NCBI RefSeq assembly: GCF_000331285.1
Contig: NZ_ANFX01000019.1
Location: forward strand, 54,994 to 118,993
Direction of reading: 5' to 3'
Source of the DNA: Porphyrobacter sp. AAP82
Lineage (GTDB): Bacteria; Pseudomonadota; Alphaproteobacteria; Sphingomonadales; Sphingomonadaceae
Length of the DNA: 64,000 bases
Every line of letters begins with the position of its first letter. The first letter of the stretch is position 1. This document shows, piece after piece, positions 18,747 to 26,971 of the stretch. Position numbers and translations under genes: made by a program. The notes beneath the pieces are model-generated. The model searched no databases. It had not been told where the DNA came from and saw nothing but the letters and a program-made list of their open reading frames with translations.

Positions 18747-19604
18747 TCAGGCGCCGACCGGCAGATTGTCGATCAGCCGCGTGGTGCCGATCCGTGCCGC
18801 GACCAGCAGGCGCGCCGGTGCGGGGCCGAGGGCCTCCAGCGGTGCGAGCGAGGCGGCATCGGCGAGCGCGGCATAATCGACGCTGGCAAAACCTGCCGCG
18901 ATCAGCGCCGCCTCGAGCGCGGCGAGCGCGGTCGCTGCCGCCGCGCCGCCCTCGATCGCCGCCACCGCCGCCTGCATCGCCTGCGGCAGGGCCGCAGCGG
19001 CCGCGCGCTGTCCGGGCGAGAGGTAGCGGTTGCGGCTCGACATCGCCAGCCCGTCCGCCTCGCGCACGGTCGGCACGCCGATGATCGCGTCCGCATGCGG
19101 GGCGATGAGATCGCAATCGCGCGCCATGGTGCGGATCACGGCAAGCTGCTGGAAGTCCTTCTCGCCAAAGAAGGCCATGTCGGGGGCGACCTGGTTGAAG
19201 AGCTTCAGCACCACTGTCGCCACGCCGTCGAAGTGCCCGGGGCGGGCCGCACCGCACAGGCCGTCGCTGACCCCGGCGACGCTGACATTGGTGGCAAAGC
19301 CCGGCGGATACATCGCCGCCGCGTCCGGTGCCCACAGCAGGGCCACGCCCTCCGCCTCCAGCATCGCGGCATCGGCGGCGAGCTGGCGGGGATAGGCATC
19401 GAGGTCCTCGTTCGGACCGAACTGCCTGGGATTGACGAAGATCGAGGCGACCACATGGTCCGCCGCTTCCTTCGCGCGGCGGACCAGCGTGAGGTGGCCT
19501 TCGTGGAGCGCGCCCATCGTCGGCACCAGCGCAATCGTCGCATTTTCGACCCGCAACTGTGCCAAAGCGGTTCTCAACACATGCAGCGACTTGACCGTTT
19601 GCAC
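18747..19604 (-). CDS. panC: Pantothenate synthetase
   Basis: A cytoplasmic enzyme that joins pantoate and beta-alanine using ATP to make pantothenate, the precursor of coenzyme A. Its 285 residues match the family. PTMGALHEGH at 28-37 contains the HxGH nucleotide-binding signature; SIFVNPRQFGPNEDLDAYPR contacts pantoate, and MSSRNRYLSP stands in for the KMSKS loop. It reads away from mipZ across a gap of about 115 bases that should hold both promoters. panB is not nearby. Confidence 0.96.
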   Translation of the reverse strand: MQTVKSLHVLRTALAQLRVENATIALVPTMGALHEGHLTLVRRAKEAADHVVASIFVNPRQFGPNEDLDAYPRQLAADAAMLEAEGVALLWAPDAAAMYPPGFATNVSVAGVSDGLCGAARPGHFDGVATVVLKLFNQVAPDMAFFGEKDFQQLAVIRTMARDCDLIAPHADAIIGVPTVREADGLAMSSRNRYLSPGQRAAAAALPQAMQAAVAAIEGGAAAATALAALEAALIAAGFASVDYAALADAASLAPLEALGPAPARLLVAARIGTTRLIDNLPVGA

Positions 19605-19720
19605 CCCAGGCCCTCCAAGGATAAACCAAAATCGTGCCCTAGCGGCCCTACCTGTCCCATTTCAAGCCGCCGGGGACACCGGCAGGCCCAGCGCCAAACG
19701 ATTGCAATCGAGAGACCCCC

Positions 19721-20590
19721 ATGCCGCCCGCGACGCGCGCCGACACTCCAGCAACATCTGCGACTGGCACCCGGCTCTTGCGCAAGGGCCAGGCGCACAG
19801 GATTATCTTTGCCAACGAGAAGGGCGGGACCGGCAAGTCGACCACCGCGGTCCATGTCGCCGTGGCGCTGTCCTATCTCGGCGCGCGGGTCGCCTCGATC
19901 GATCTCGATCCGCGCCAGCGCACCATGCACCGCTATATCGAGAACCGCCTCGGCACGCTCGAAAAGCGCGAGGTGACCCTGCCCACGCCCGCCTGCGAGG
20001 TGTTCCGCGAAACCGGCACGGGCGCGCTCCTCGGGATGATCCGCCGGCTCGAGGCCAATTGCGACTTCCTGATCATCGACAATCCGGGCCGCGATGATGC
20101 CTATACGCGCATCGCGGTCGAACATGCCGATACGCTGGTCACGCCGATGAACGACAGCTTCGTCGATTTCGACCTCATCGGCCAGGTCGATGCCGAGACC
20201 TTCAAGGTCAGGAAGCTGTCCTTCTTCGCCGAACAGATCTGGGACGCGCGGATGAAGCGCAGCCGGATGACGATCGAACACCAGCGGCCCGAGATGGACT
20301 GGGTGGTGGTCCGGAACCGCACCGGCTATGTCGAGGCGAAGAACCAGGCGCGTCTGCACAAGGCACTGGGCGAGATGGCCAAGCGGGTCGGCTTCCGGGT
20401 GACACAGGGCCTGTCCGAACGGGTGATCTACCGCGAGCTGTTTCCTTCGGGGCTGACCCTGCTCGACAAGGGCCAGCTCGGCGAGCTTGGCACCAGCCAT
20501 CTGGTCGCCCGGCAGGAACTGCGCGCGCTGGTCAAGGCGCTGCGCCTGCCCGAGTTCAGCCGCGAACAGGATAAGCTGGAGCTCGTCTGA
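19721..20590 (+). CDS. mipZ: MipZ-type division-plane positioning ATPase
   Basis: A ParA/MinD-superfamily ATPase of 289 residues. The deviant Walker A motif NEKGGTGKST has the signature Lys34 and Lys39. The following IDLDPRQRTMHRYIENR is characteristic of MipZ rather than chromosome-partition ParA. In Caulobacter and relatives MipZ forms a gradient from the ParB-bound poles and inhibits FtsZ, placing the division site at midcell; the same role is inferred here. The N-terminal 25 residues before the ATPase core are not conserved, so the start may be further in. A membrane J-domain protein starts inside its stop codon. Confidence 0.92.
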   Translation: MPPATRADTPATSATGTRLLRKGQAHRIIFANEKGGTGKSTTAVHVAVALSYLGARVASIDLDPRQRTMHRYIENRLGTLEKREVTLPTPACEVFRETGTGALLGMIRRLEANCDFLIIDNPGRDDAYTRIAVEHADTLVTPMNDSFVDFDLIGQVDAETFKVRKLSFFAEQIWDARMKRSRMTIEHQRPEMDWVVVRNRTGYVEAKNQARLHKALGEMAKRVGFRVTQGLSERVIYRELFPSGLTLLDKGQLGELGTSHLVARQELRALVKALRLPEFSREQDKLELV

Positions 20591-20898
20591 TGCTCAAGCT
20601 GGTCATGGCCGCGCTGGTGCTGAGCGTGTTCTGCCGCTGGGCGATCGGCAAGTGGCCGTGGGAACTGTTGCGCTCCGCACCCACCCGCTCGCAGGCGATC
20701 TTCCGGGCGCGCAAGCTGCTCGGGGTCGAGGCTGGGGCGCGGCGCGAGGAGATCATCGCCGCGCATCGCCGGCTGACCACGCTGGTCCATCCGGACAAGG
20801 GCGGCACCAACGCCGCGATGCAGGAGGCCAATGCCGCGCGCGACCTGCTGCTCGACGAGCTGCCCCATCCGCACGGCGGCCCGCCGGGAGAGCCGTGA
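20590..20898 (+). CDS. Membrane-anchored J-domain protein
   Basis: A 102-residue protein with one N-terminal transmembrane helix (about 2-19) and a J domain. The J domain contains LGVEAGARREEIIAAHRR followed by the catalytic HPD loop at residues 67-69 (VHPDKGG). Topology and size resemble the Tim14/Pam18-like J proteins found beside mipZ or pgm genes in sphingomonads. It would stimulate ATP hydrolysis by an Hsp70 at the membrane; which Hsp70 is not shown. Its ATG overlaps the TGA of mipZ by one base, so translation is coupled. Confidence 0.83.
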   Translation: MLKLVMAALVLSVFCRWAIGKWPWELLRSAPTRSQAIFRARKLLGVEAGARREEIIAAHRRLTTLVHPDKGGTNAAMQEANAARDLLLDELPHPHGGPPGEP

Positions 20899-21090
20899 GG
20901 TCCCAACATCGCGGGATTGACACAATCGCGCGGCAGGGGTTTCACACAAGGCCAGATAAACCGCGGCGCAGGCGGGGCAGGCGAGCCGCAATGCGGGCCA
21001 GGCAAGGGTGCCGCCCAAGCGGTCTTGCGACTGCTCCTGCCTGTGCCCGGCAAGCCGCAAATGCATCGCCCCGCAAAGGACCTCTCGATC

Positions 21091-22506
21091 ATGCAACACC
21101 ACTTCCACCCCACCGTGCTGCGCGAATACGACATTCGCGGGATCATCGGCGAGACGCTGGGCGCGGATGACGCGCGGGCGATCGGCCGGGCTTTCGGCAC
21201 GCTGCTGCGCGAGGCAGGGGGCAAGACCGTGGCGGTGGGCTATGACGGGCGGGTCAGCTCGCCGATGCTGGAGCACGCGCTGGTCGAAGGGTTGACCGCG
21301 AGCGGCTGCGATGTCGTGCGGATCGGGATGGGGGCGACCCCGATGCTCTATTACGCCGAAGCCTCAGATGAACAGGTGGATGGCGGCATTCAGATAACTG
21401 GCAGCCACAATCCCCCCAATTACAATGGCTTCAAGATGGTATTTCTGGGGCGCCCGTTCTTCGGCGCCGATATCCAGAAGCTCGGGAAACTGGCAGCAGA
21501 CGGGGCGTTCGCCAGCGGCACCGGTGCGGTAACCGCGCGCGACATCCTTGGCGAGTATGTCGAGCGCCTGCTCCAGGGCCTCACCGGTATCGAGCCCGGC
21601 ACGCTCGAGACCCTGCGCGTCGGCTGGGATGCCGGCAATGGCGCCGCCGGCCCCGCGCTGGAAGCCCTGGCTGCCCGGCTGCCGGGGGAACACCACTTGC
21701 TCTTTACCGAAGTTGACGGACATTTTCCCAACCACCATCCTGACCCGACTGTCGAGGCCAACCTGACCGATCTTCGCGCGCTCGTCGCGGCAAAGAACCT
21801 CGATTTCGGAGTGGCTTTTGACGGTGACGGCGACCGGATCGGCGCGATCGACGGCACGGGCCGGGTGATCTGGGGCGATCAGCTGCTGATGATCTATGCC
21901 GAAGATGTCCTCAAAACCCGCCCCGGTGCGACGGTTATCGCCGATGTGAAGGCGAGCCGCGCGCTGTTCGACCATGTCGCCAGGCTCGGCGGGAAGCCGC
22001 TGATGTGGAAGACCGGCCACTCGCTCATCAAGTCCAAAATGAAGGAGACTGGCGCGCCGCTGGCCGGCGAGATGAGCGGCCATGTGTTCTTTGCCGACGA
22101 ATATTACGGCTTCGACGACGCGCTCTACGCAGGGGTCCGGCTGCTCGCGGCGGCGGCGCGACTCGGCCGGTCGGTAACCGATCTGCGCGGCAGCATCCCG
22201 CCGATGCTCAACACCCCCGAAATGCGCTTCCAGGTCGACGAGACCCGCAAGTTTGCCGCGATGGAGGAAATCGCCGCACGGCTCACCACCAGTCCGGGGC
22301 CCGAGGTCGAGAGCGTCAACGCCACCGATGGCGTGCGCGTCAACACTGCCGACGGCTGGTGGCTGCTGCGCGCCTCGAACACGCAGGACGTGCTGGTCGC
22401 GCGCGCGGAAAGCGACAGCGAGGCGGGGCTCGAACGCCTCCTCGCGCAGATCGACGCGCAGCTTGCGGCATCGGGGCTGGAGCGCGGCGAGAGCGTGGGG
22501 CACTAG
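21091..22506 (+). CDS. Phosphomannomutase/phosphoglucomutase (AlgC type)
   Basis: An alpha-D-phosphohexomutase of 471 residues that interconverts mannose-6-P/mannose-1-P and glucose-6-P/glucose-1-P for cell-surface polysaccharide precursors. The catalytic phosphoserine is Ser105 in [14 protein letters not shown], the metal loop is FDGDGDRIG, and the sugar-binding loop GEMSGHVFF follows. The C-terminal phosphate-binding RASNTQD is present. ATG 21091 is preferred because AAAGGA lies about 10 bases upstream and the protein then begins [15 protein letters not shown] as in the family; an in-frame ATG at 21061 is an alternative. Confidence 0.92.
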   Translation: MQHHFHPTVLREYDIRGIIGETLGADDARAIGRAFGTLLREAGGKTVAVGYDGRVSSPMLEHALVEGLTASGCDVVRIGMGATPMLYYAEASDEQVDGGIQITGSHNPPNYNGFKMVFLGRPFFGADIQKLGKLAADGAFASGTGAVTARDILGEYVERLLQGLTGIEPGTLETLRVGWDAGNGAAGPALEALAARLPGEHHLLFTEVDGHFPNHHPDPTVEANLTDLRALVAAKNLDFGVAFDGDGDRIGAIDGTGRVIWGDQLLMIYAEDVLKTRPGATVIADVKASRALFDHVARLGGKPLMWKTGHSLIKSKMKETGAPLAGEMSGHVFFADEYYGFDDALYAGVRLLAAAARLGRSVTDLRGSIPPMLNTPEMRFQVDETRKFAAMEEIAARLTTSPGPEVESVNATDGVRVNTADGWWLLRASNTQDVLVARAESDSEAGLERLLAQIDAQLAASGLERGESVGH

Positions 22507-22567
22507 GCCTGCCAAACCCACTGCAATTCCAATTGCCCGAGGCGCTGCCCGCGCTATGAGGGCAGGC

Positions 22568-24271
22568 ATGCTCGTCGGTATCGATCTTGGCACCACCAAC
22601 AGTGCCGTGGCGCTGTGGCGCGATGGCGCGCCGCAGCTTGTGCCCAATGCCCTGGGGCGGGAGCTGACCCCTTCGGCGGTCAGCCTCGCCAAGGGCGGGG
22701 AGACCTGGGTGGGGCAGGCCGCGCTCGACCGGATGGCGACCCATCCTTCCGATACCGTCACCAGTTTCAAGCGGATGATGGGCACGGCCTCCACCGTGAC
22801 GCTCGCGGGCACCACGCTGACCCCTGAGGACCTCTCGGCGATGGTGTTGCGCAGCCTTGCCGACGATGTCGAGGCCGCGACGGGTGAACGCCCGAGCGAG
22901 GCGGTCATCACCGTCCCGGCCTATTTCAACGAACGCCAGCGCCGCGCCACGCGCCGTGCGGGCGAGATCGCCGGGCTCGAGGTCCGCCGCCTCATCAACG
23001 AGCCGACCGCCGCCGCGCTCGCCTTCGGCCTTGCCGACAAGGGTGACCGCGAGCCGTTCCTCGTCTTCGACCTTGGCGGGGGCACCTTCGACGTCTCGAT
23101 CGTCGAGATGTTCGAAGGGATCGTCGAGGTGCGCGCCTCGGCGGGCGACAACCGGCTGGGGGGCGACGATTTCGACGAGGTGCTGGTCAGGCTGGTCGAA
23201 CCGCTGCTGCCCGCAGGAGCGCTCGACCGGCTCCCGGCAGACCGCCGCCGCGCACTGATGACGCTCGCCGCCGAGCGCACCCGCCGCGCGCTCACCACCT
23301 CCGAAGAAGCCGATTTCACCGTGGTTGCGGACGATACCCCGCTCACCGCGCGCGTCACCGCCGATGGCTTCGAGGAGGCGGCGAGCGGCCTTCTCAAGCG
23401 GCTGCGCGATCCGGTCATCCGCGCGCTGCGCGACAGCCATATCGACGTGAAGGGCCTCTCGGACATCGTGCTGGTCGGCGGCGCCACGCGCATGCCGGTG
23501 GTGAGGAAGGCGCTGACCCGCATGTTCGGGCGCTTCCCCAATTCCACCGTCCACCCCGATCACGCCGTTGCCCTTGGCGCGGCGATCCAGGCGGGACTCT
23601 TGTCGGGCGGGGACGGGCTCGAGGAAATCCGCATCACCGATGTCGCGCCCTTCACCTTGGGCGTCAACACCTCGACCCGCGATGCGCACGGCCGCTTTCA
23701 CGACGATATCTTCGCGCCGATCATCGAGCGCAACACCCCCGTGCCGGTGAGCCGGATGGAGCGGTTCTGCACGCTTGGCGACAACCAGCGGCAGGTGACC
23801 TTCGCGATCTACCAGGGCGAGGCGCGCGACGTGAAGAAGAACGTCAAGCTCGGCGAGCTGACCGTTCCCGTGCCGCCCAAGCCGGCGGGAGAGGTGGGGG
23901 TGGAGGTGCGCTTCACCTATGACACCAGCGGGCTGCTCGATGTCGATGTGAACGTGCCGCTCACCGGCCTCACCCGCAATCTGGTGGTCGTCGACGAGGA
24001 AGACCGGCGCTCCAAGAAGGACATCGCGGAAAGCCGCAAGCGGCTGGAAAAGCTCAAGGTCCACCCGCGTGACGAGGCCGAGAACGTCGCCCTGCTGGCG
24101 CGCGCGGAGCGGGCCTATGAAGGCTTCACCGGGCCGCTGCGCGACGTGATCGGGCAGGGGCTGACCGATTTCCAGGGCGCGCTCGACAAGCAGGACCCGC
24201 GCATCATCGCCGACGCACGCGACGGCCTGACCCGCCTGCTTGACGAGATCGACATGCAATCGCCGCTGTGA
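22568..24271 (+). CDS. hscC: Hsp70-family chaperone, HscC type
   Basis: An Hsp70 homologue of 567 residues, shorter than DnaK (about 630) and close in length to E. coli HscC. It starts MLVGIDLGTTNSAVAL (phosphate 1). The family motifs INEPTAAALAFG and FDLGGGTFDVSIVEM (phosphate 2) and VGGATRMPVVR (adenosine) are intact. The substrate domain is followed by a short lid, and the acidic EEVD-like tail of DnaK is absent. ATG 22568 is preferred because GAGG lies six bases upstream. The next gene encodes a J-like membrane protein, matching the hscC/J-protein gene pairs known elsewhere. Confidence 0.88.
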   Translation: MLVGIDLGTTNSAVALWRDGAPQLVPNALGRELTPSAVSLAKGGETWVGQAALDRMATHPSDTVTSFKRMMGTASTVTLAGTTLTPEDLSAMVLRSLADDVEAATGERPSEAVITVPAYFNERQRRATRRAGEIAGLEVRRLINEPTAAALAFGLADKGDREPFLVFDLGGGTFDVSIVEMFEGIVEVRASAGDNRLGGDDFDEVLVRLVEPLLPAGALDRLPADRRRALMTLAAERTRRALTTSEEADFTVVADDTPLTARVTADGFEEAASGLLKRLRDPVIRALRDSHIDVKGLSDIVLVGGATRMPVVRKALTRMFGRFPNSTVHPDHAVALGAAIQAGLLSGGDGLEEIRITDVAPFTLGVNTSTRDAHGRFHDDIFAPIIERNTPVPVSRMERFCTLGDNQRQVTFAIYQGEARDVKKNVKLGELTVPVPPKPAGEVGVEVRFTYDTSGLLDVDVNVPLTGLTRNLVVVDEEDRRSKKDIAESRKRLEKLKVHPRDEAENVALLARAERAYEGFTGPLRDVIGQGLTDFQGALDKQDPRIIADARDGLTRLLDEIDMQSPL

Positions 24272-24281
24272 TGGCTCGGCT

Positions 24282-25940
24282 ATGACCCGCAGGTCCTTTC
24301 CGTGGAACCGCCTCGGGATCGACCCGACCGGCGACAAGGCAGCGATCCGCAAGGCCTATGCCGATGTCCTGCGCGCGATCAACCCGGACGAGGACATCGC
24401 CGGTTTCGCCGACCTGCGCCGCGCGCGCGACCAGGCCCTGTGGCTGGCCGAGCGGCAGGTCGAGGATGATGACGCCGCCGCCGGGGACGCCTTCGAGGAT
24501 GAGGGCGAAATCTACGGCCTCGGCGACATCGGCGATGCGGCCGGCCCCGACCTTGCGTGGGACGACGACGACGGTGACGATGACGATGACGGCGGGTGGG
24601 ACATCGCCCCCGCCTTCACGCCGGGCACCGGCGCCGGATCGCCGCCCGAGCCCGAACTGAGCGAAGCCCAGCAGCGCGCGCAGGATGCCTGGAACGGCCT
24701 GCTCAATGTGCTCTACCCCGGCGGCGATTTCAGCGAGGATGCAGTCACCCACGAACAGCTCGACGAGGGCCTTGCCGCTCTCGCGGTGCTGATCGCCCGT
24801 GCCGAGGAAGCCGATATCGCCGAGCATGACGCGCTCGACGGAGCGCTCGCCGATCTGTTTGCGCGCACCTGGCCGCGATCGGCGCCTTTCGTGGAACCGG
24901 CCAATGGCGCGTTCGGCTGGCTGGACGAATCCGGCGCGCTTGAGGAACGCGCCGCGCTGCGCTTTCTCAACCAGCGCATCAAGGGGATGCGCTTTCACGA
25001 CAAGGTGCAGCAGCCCGGCCACCCGCTGCACAAGGCCTGGGTCGAACTCCAGCGCCCGGGCCGGGCGGGCACGCTCGACCGGCTGCGGGTCAACCGGCTC
25101 GATGTGCACAAGCTGCTGGTGGGCCTGCGCGAACGCTATCCCGAGCTTGAAAGCTATCTCGATCCCCAACGCGTCGCATCGTGGGAAGGCGCGGGCGCGG
25201 CGAGCGCCGAGGGCTTTTCCAACGCGGGCCGGGGCTTCGGGGGATCGGTGCTCTTCGTGGTGCTGTTCTTCGCCCTGATCCGCGCCGTGGTGGCGCTGGG
25301 CGGGGCGGGGGATGACAAGCCGGGCGATCTGCCGCCGCCGATCGCGGTCTTCGGGCCGAGCGCCGAGGAGATCGACGCCGCGGTCGCGGGGGTGTTCGGC
25401 GAGGGCACCGACATGGCCAAGGTGCGTGCGGCCGATCCGGTCTTCGCCGACCAGCTCGTGCTCGCGATCAGGAATGCCGATGATAATGGCGGGGCCAATG
25501 CCTTCGCGCGCAACAAGGCGTTGCAGGTCGCCGGGATCGCCAAGTTCGATGAACTGGTGGCCCTCGGCCAGATGAAGCGGATCTGGCTGGCGGCGGCAAT
25601 CAAGACCCCCGACCATTGCAAGAACGTGATGGCCGGCGATTTCCGCTCGCTGCCGCTGGTGCTGGGCAAGGCCGATGCCGCGCGCGAGCAGGAGCTGATG
25701 CGGCGGCTGCTCGATGCCAAGCTCCTCAGCCACCGCAGCAGCGAGCGCGGGGGGAGCTTCAGCGTGCCGGGCTGGGCGATCGACAAGATGCTGGCAAAGA
25801 GCGGGCTCGGGATCGACGAGCTGACCGCCGCGCTCAAGGACCCCGATCACCCCAAGCGCTGCCTTGTCGACTTGACGCTCGCCGAGGTGGTCCTCGCGGA
25901 ACCGGGCCGGGTTTCGCCGGACGTGCTGCGCGCGCTGTAA
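24282..25940 (+). CDS. J-domain-like membrane protein paired with HscC
   Basis: A 552-residue protein. Residues about 1-60 form a divergent J domain (LGIDPTGDKAAIRKAYADVL) in which the usual HPD is replaced by NPDED, followed by GFADLRRARDQALWLAE. A very acidic stretch (about 70-125, rich in Asp and Glu) follows. A single transmembrane helix lies near residues 316-340 (SVLFVVLFFALIRAVVALGG), so the C-terminal 200 residues are probably periplasmic. It starts 11 bases after hscC, and the pairing resembles the HscC with DjlB/DjlC arrangement. Chaperone partnership is inferred. What the C-terminal domain binds is unknown. Confidence 0.75.
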   Translation: MTRRSFPWNRLGIDPTGDKAAIRKAYADVLRAINPDEDIAGFADLRRARDQALWLAERQVEDDDAAAGDAFEDEGEIYGLGDIGDAAGPDLAWDDDDGDDDDDGGWDIAPAFTPGTGAGSPPEPELSEAQQRAQDAWNGLLNVLYPGGDFSEDAVTHEQLDEGLAALAVLIARAEEADIAEHDALDGALADLFARTWPRSAPFVEPANGAFGWLDESGALEERAALRFLNQRIKGMRFHDKVQQPGHPLHKAWVELQRPGRAGTLDRLRVNRLDVHKLLVGLRERYPELESYLDPQRVASWEGAGAASAEGFSNAGRGFGGSVLFVVLFFALIRAVVALGGAGDDKPGDLPPPIAVFGPSAEEIDAAVAGVFGEGTDMAKVRAADPVFADQLVLAIRNADDNGGANAFARNKALQVAGIAKFDELVALGQMKRIWLAAAIKTPDHCKNVMAGDFRSLPLVLGKADAAREQELMRRLLDAKLLSHRSSERGGSFSVPGWAIDKMLAKSGLGIDELTAALKDPDHPKRCLVDLTLAEVVLAEPGRVSPDVLRAL

Positions 25941-26015
25941 TCCGCGGCGCGGGGGGCAGGCTTTCGCGCGGGCTCCCGGTGCGGCATTATGGCGCACTGT
26001 CCGGGGAGCATCACC

Positions 26016-26933
26016 GTGATTCGCAAGAACATCCTTGCCGCTGCCGCCACCCTTGCCGCGCTCGCATCCGCCGCGCCGCCGCTCGCCGCGCAGGACCACG
26101 AGGCGGCCGGAAAGACCGCCGGGGCGCTCAACCGGAAGGAGGAGGAATTCGTCTTCCTCACCGAGGAAGAGGAAGCGCAGGCCCAGCTCGAACAGGAACT
26201 GGCCGAAGCCTTCTCGGTGTTCGGCGCGATGTTCAAGGCTGCCCCGCTCACCGCCGCGGAGGAAGCCCGCCTGCCGCTCGCCAATGAGATCGCGGGCCAC
26301 GTCATGCCCGAAGGCAGCTTCGGCACCGCGATGGATGAGATCATGAACCCGATGGTCGACATGATGCTCGGCGATCCCGAAAACAGCCCGCGCCTGCGCC
26401 TTGCCGAGATCAGCGGGGTCGCCGCCGAAGATCTCGAAGTCCTCACCGAGGCGGACGCGCAGGAAGCCCTCGACATCTTCGATCCGCAATTCGCCGCCCG
26501 CACCAAGCGCACTTCGGAGGCGTTCACCGGGCTGGTCGGCAAGCTGATGGTGGCGATCGAGCCCTCCTATCGCGAAGGCCTCGCACGCGCCTTCGCGCGC
26601 CGCTTCGAGGAGGCGGAGATGCGCGAGCTGCTGACCTTCTTCGCCACGCCGCTCGGCGCCAAGTTCGCGGCGCAGAGCTTTCTCGTCCAGTATGACCCGC
26701 AGATCATGGGTTTCATGGAGGCGCTGGGGCCGGCAGCGGCCAAGCTTGTTCCCGAGATGACGGACGAGATCGCCGCGATCGAGACCGAGCTCGGCGGCGC
26801 GCGCGATTTCTCGCAGCTGAGCGCGGCCGAGCGCCGGCGCGCGGCGCGGCTGATCGGCAAGTCCGAGCGCGAGCTCGACGCGCTGGTGCCCGACGTCGCG
26901 ACCGAGGACGAGGGCGAAGACCCCGTGATCTGA
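26016..26933 (+). CDS. Secreted DUF2059-type protein
   Basis: A 305-residue exported protein. The GTG at 26016 is preferred because GGGGAG lies eight bases upstream and it gives a clean signal peptide (IRKNILAAAATLAALASAAPPLAAQ, cleavage near residue 25). A Glu-rich linker follows. A helical region at about 170-270 (YREGLARAFARRFEEAEMRELLTFFATPLGAKF) resembles DUF2059, whose members are periplasmic proteins of unknown function. It lies between the J-like protein and a DNA helicase and shares no obvious function with either. An upstream ATG at 25989 is an unlikely start. Confidence 0.72.
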   Translation: MIRKNILAAAATLAALASAAPPLAAQDHEAAGKTAGALNRKEEEFVFLTEEEEAQAQLEQELAEAFSVFGAMFKAAPLTAAEEARLPLANEIAGHVMPEGSFGTAMDEIMNPMVDMMLGDPENSPRLRLAEISGVAAEDLEVLTEADAQEALDIFDPQFAARTKRTSEAFTGLVGKLMVAIEPSYREGLARAFARRFEEAEMRELLTFFATPLGAKFAAQSFLVQYDPQIMGFMEALGPAAAKLVPEMTDEIAAIETELGGARDFSQLSAAERRRAARLIGKSERELDALVPDVATEDEGEDPVI

Positions 26934-26971
26934 GCCCTCGCGGCCTTGCACAGGGCCACGGCGCGGGCCAC

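Noticed and set aside
20917..21090. A 58-codon N-terminal extension of the phosphohexomutase
   Set aside because: No similarity to the family N terminus, and a ribosome binding site stands directly before ATG 21091.
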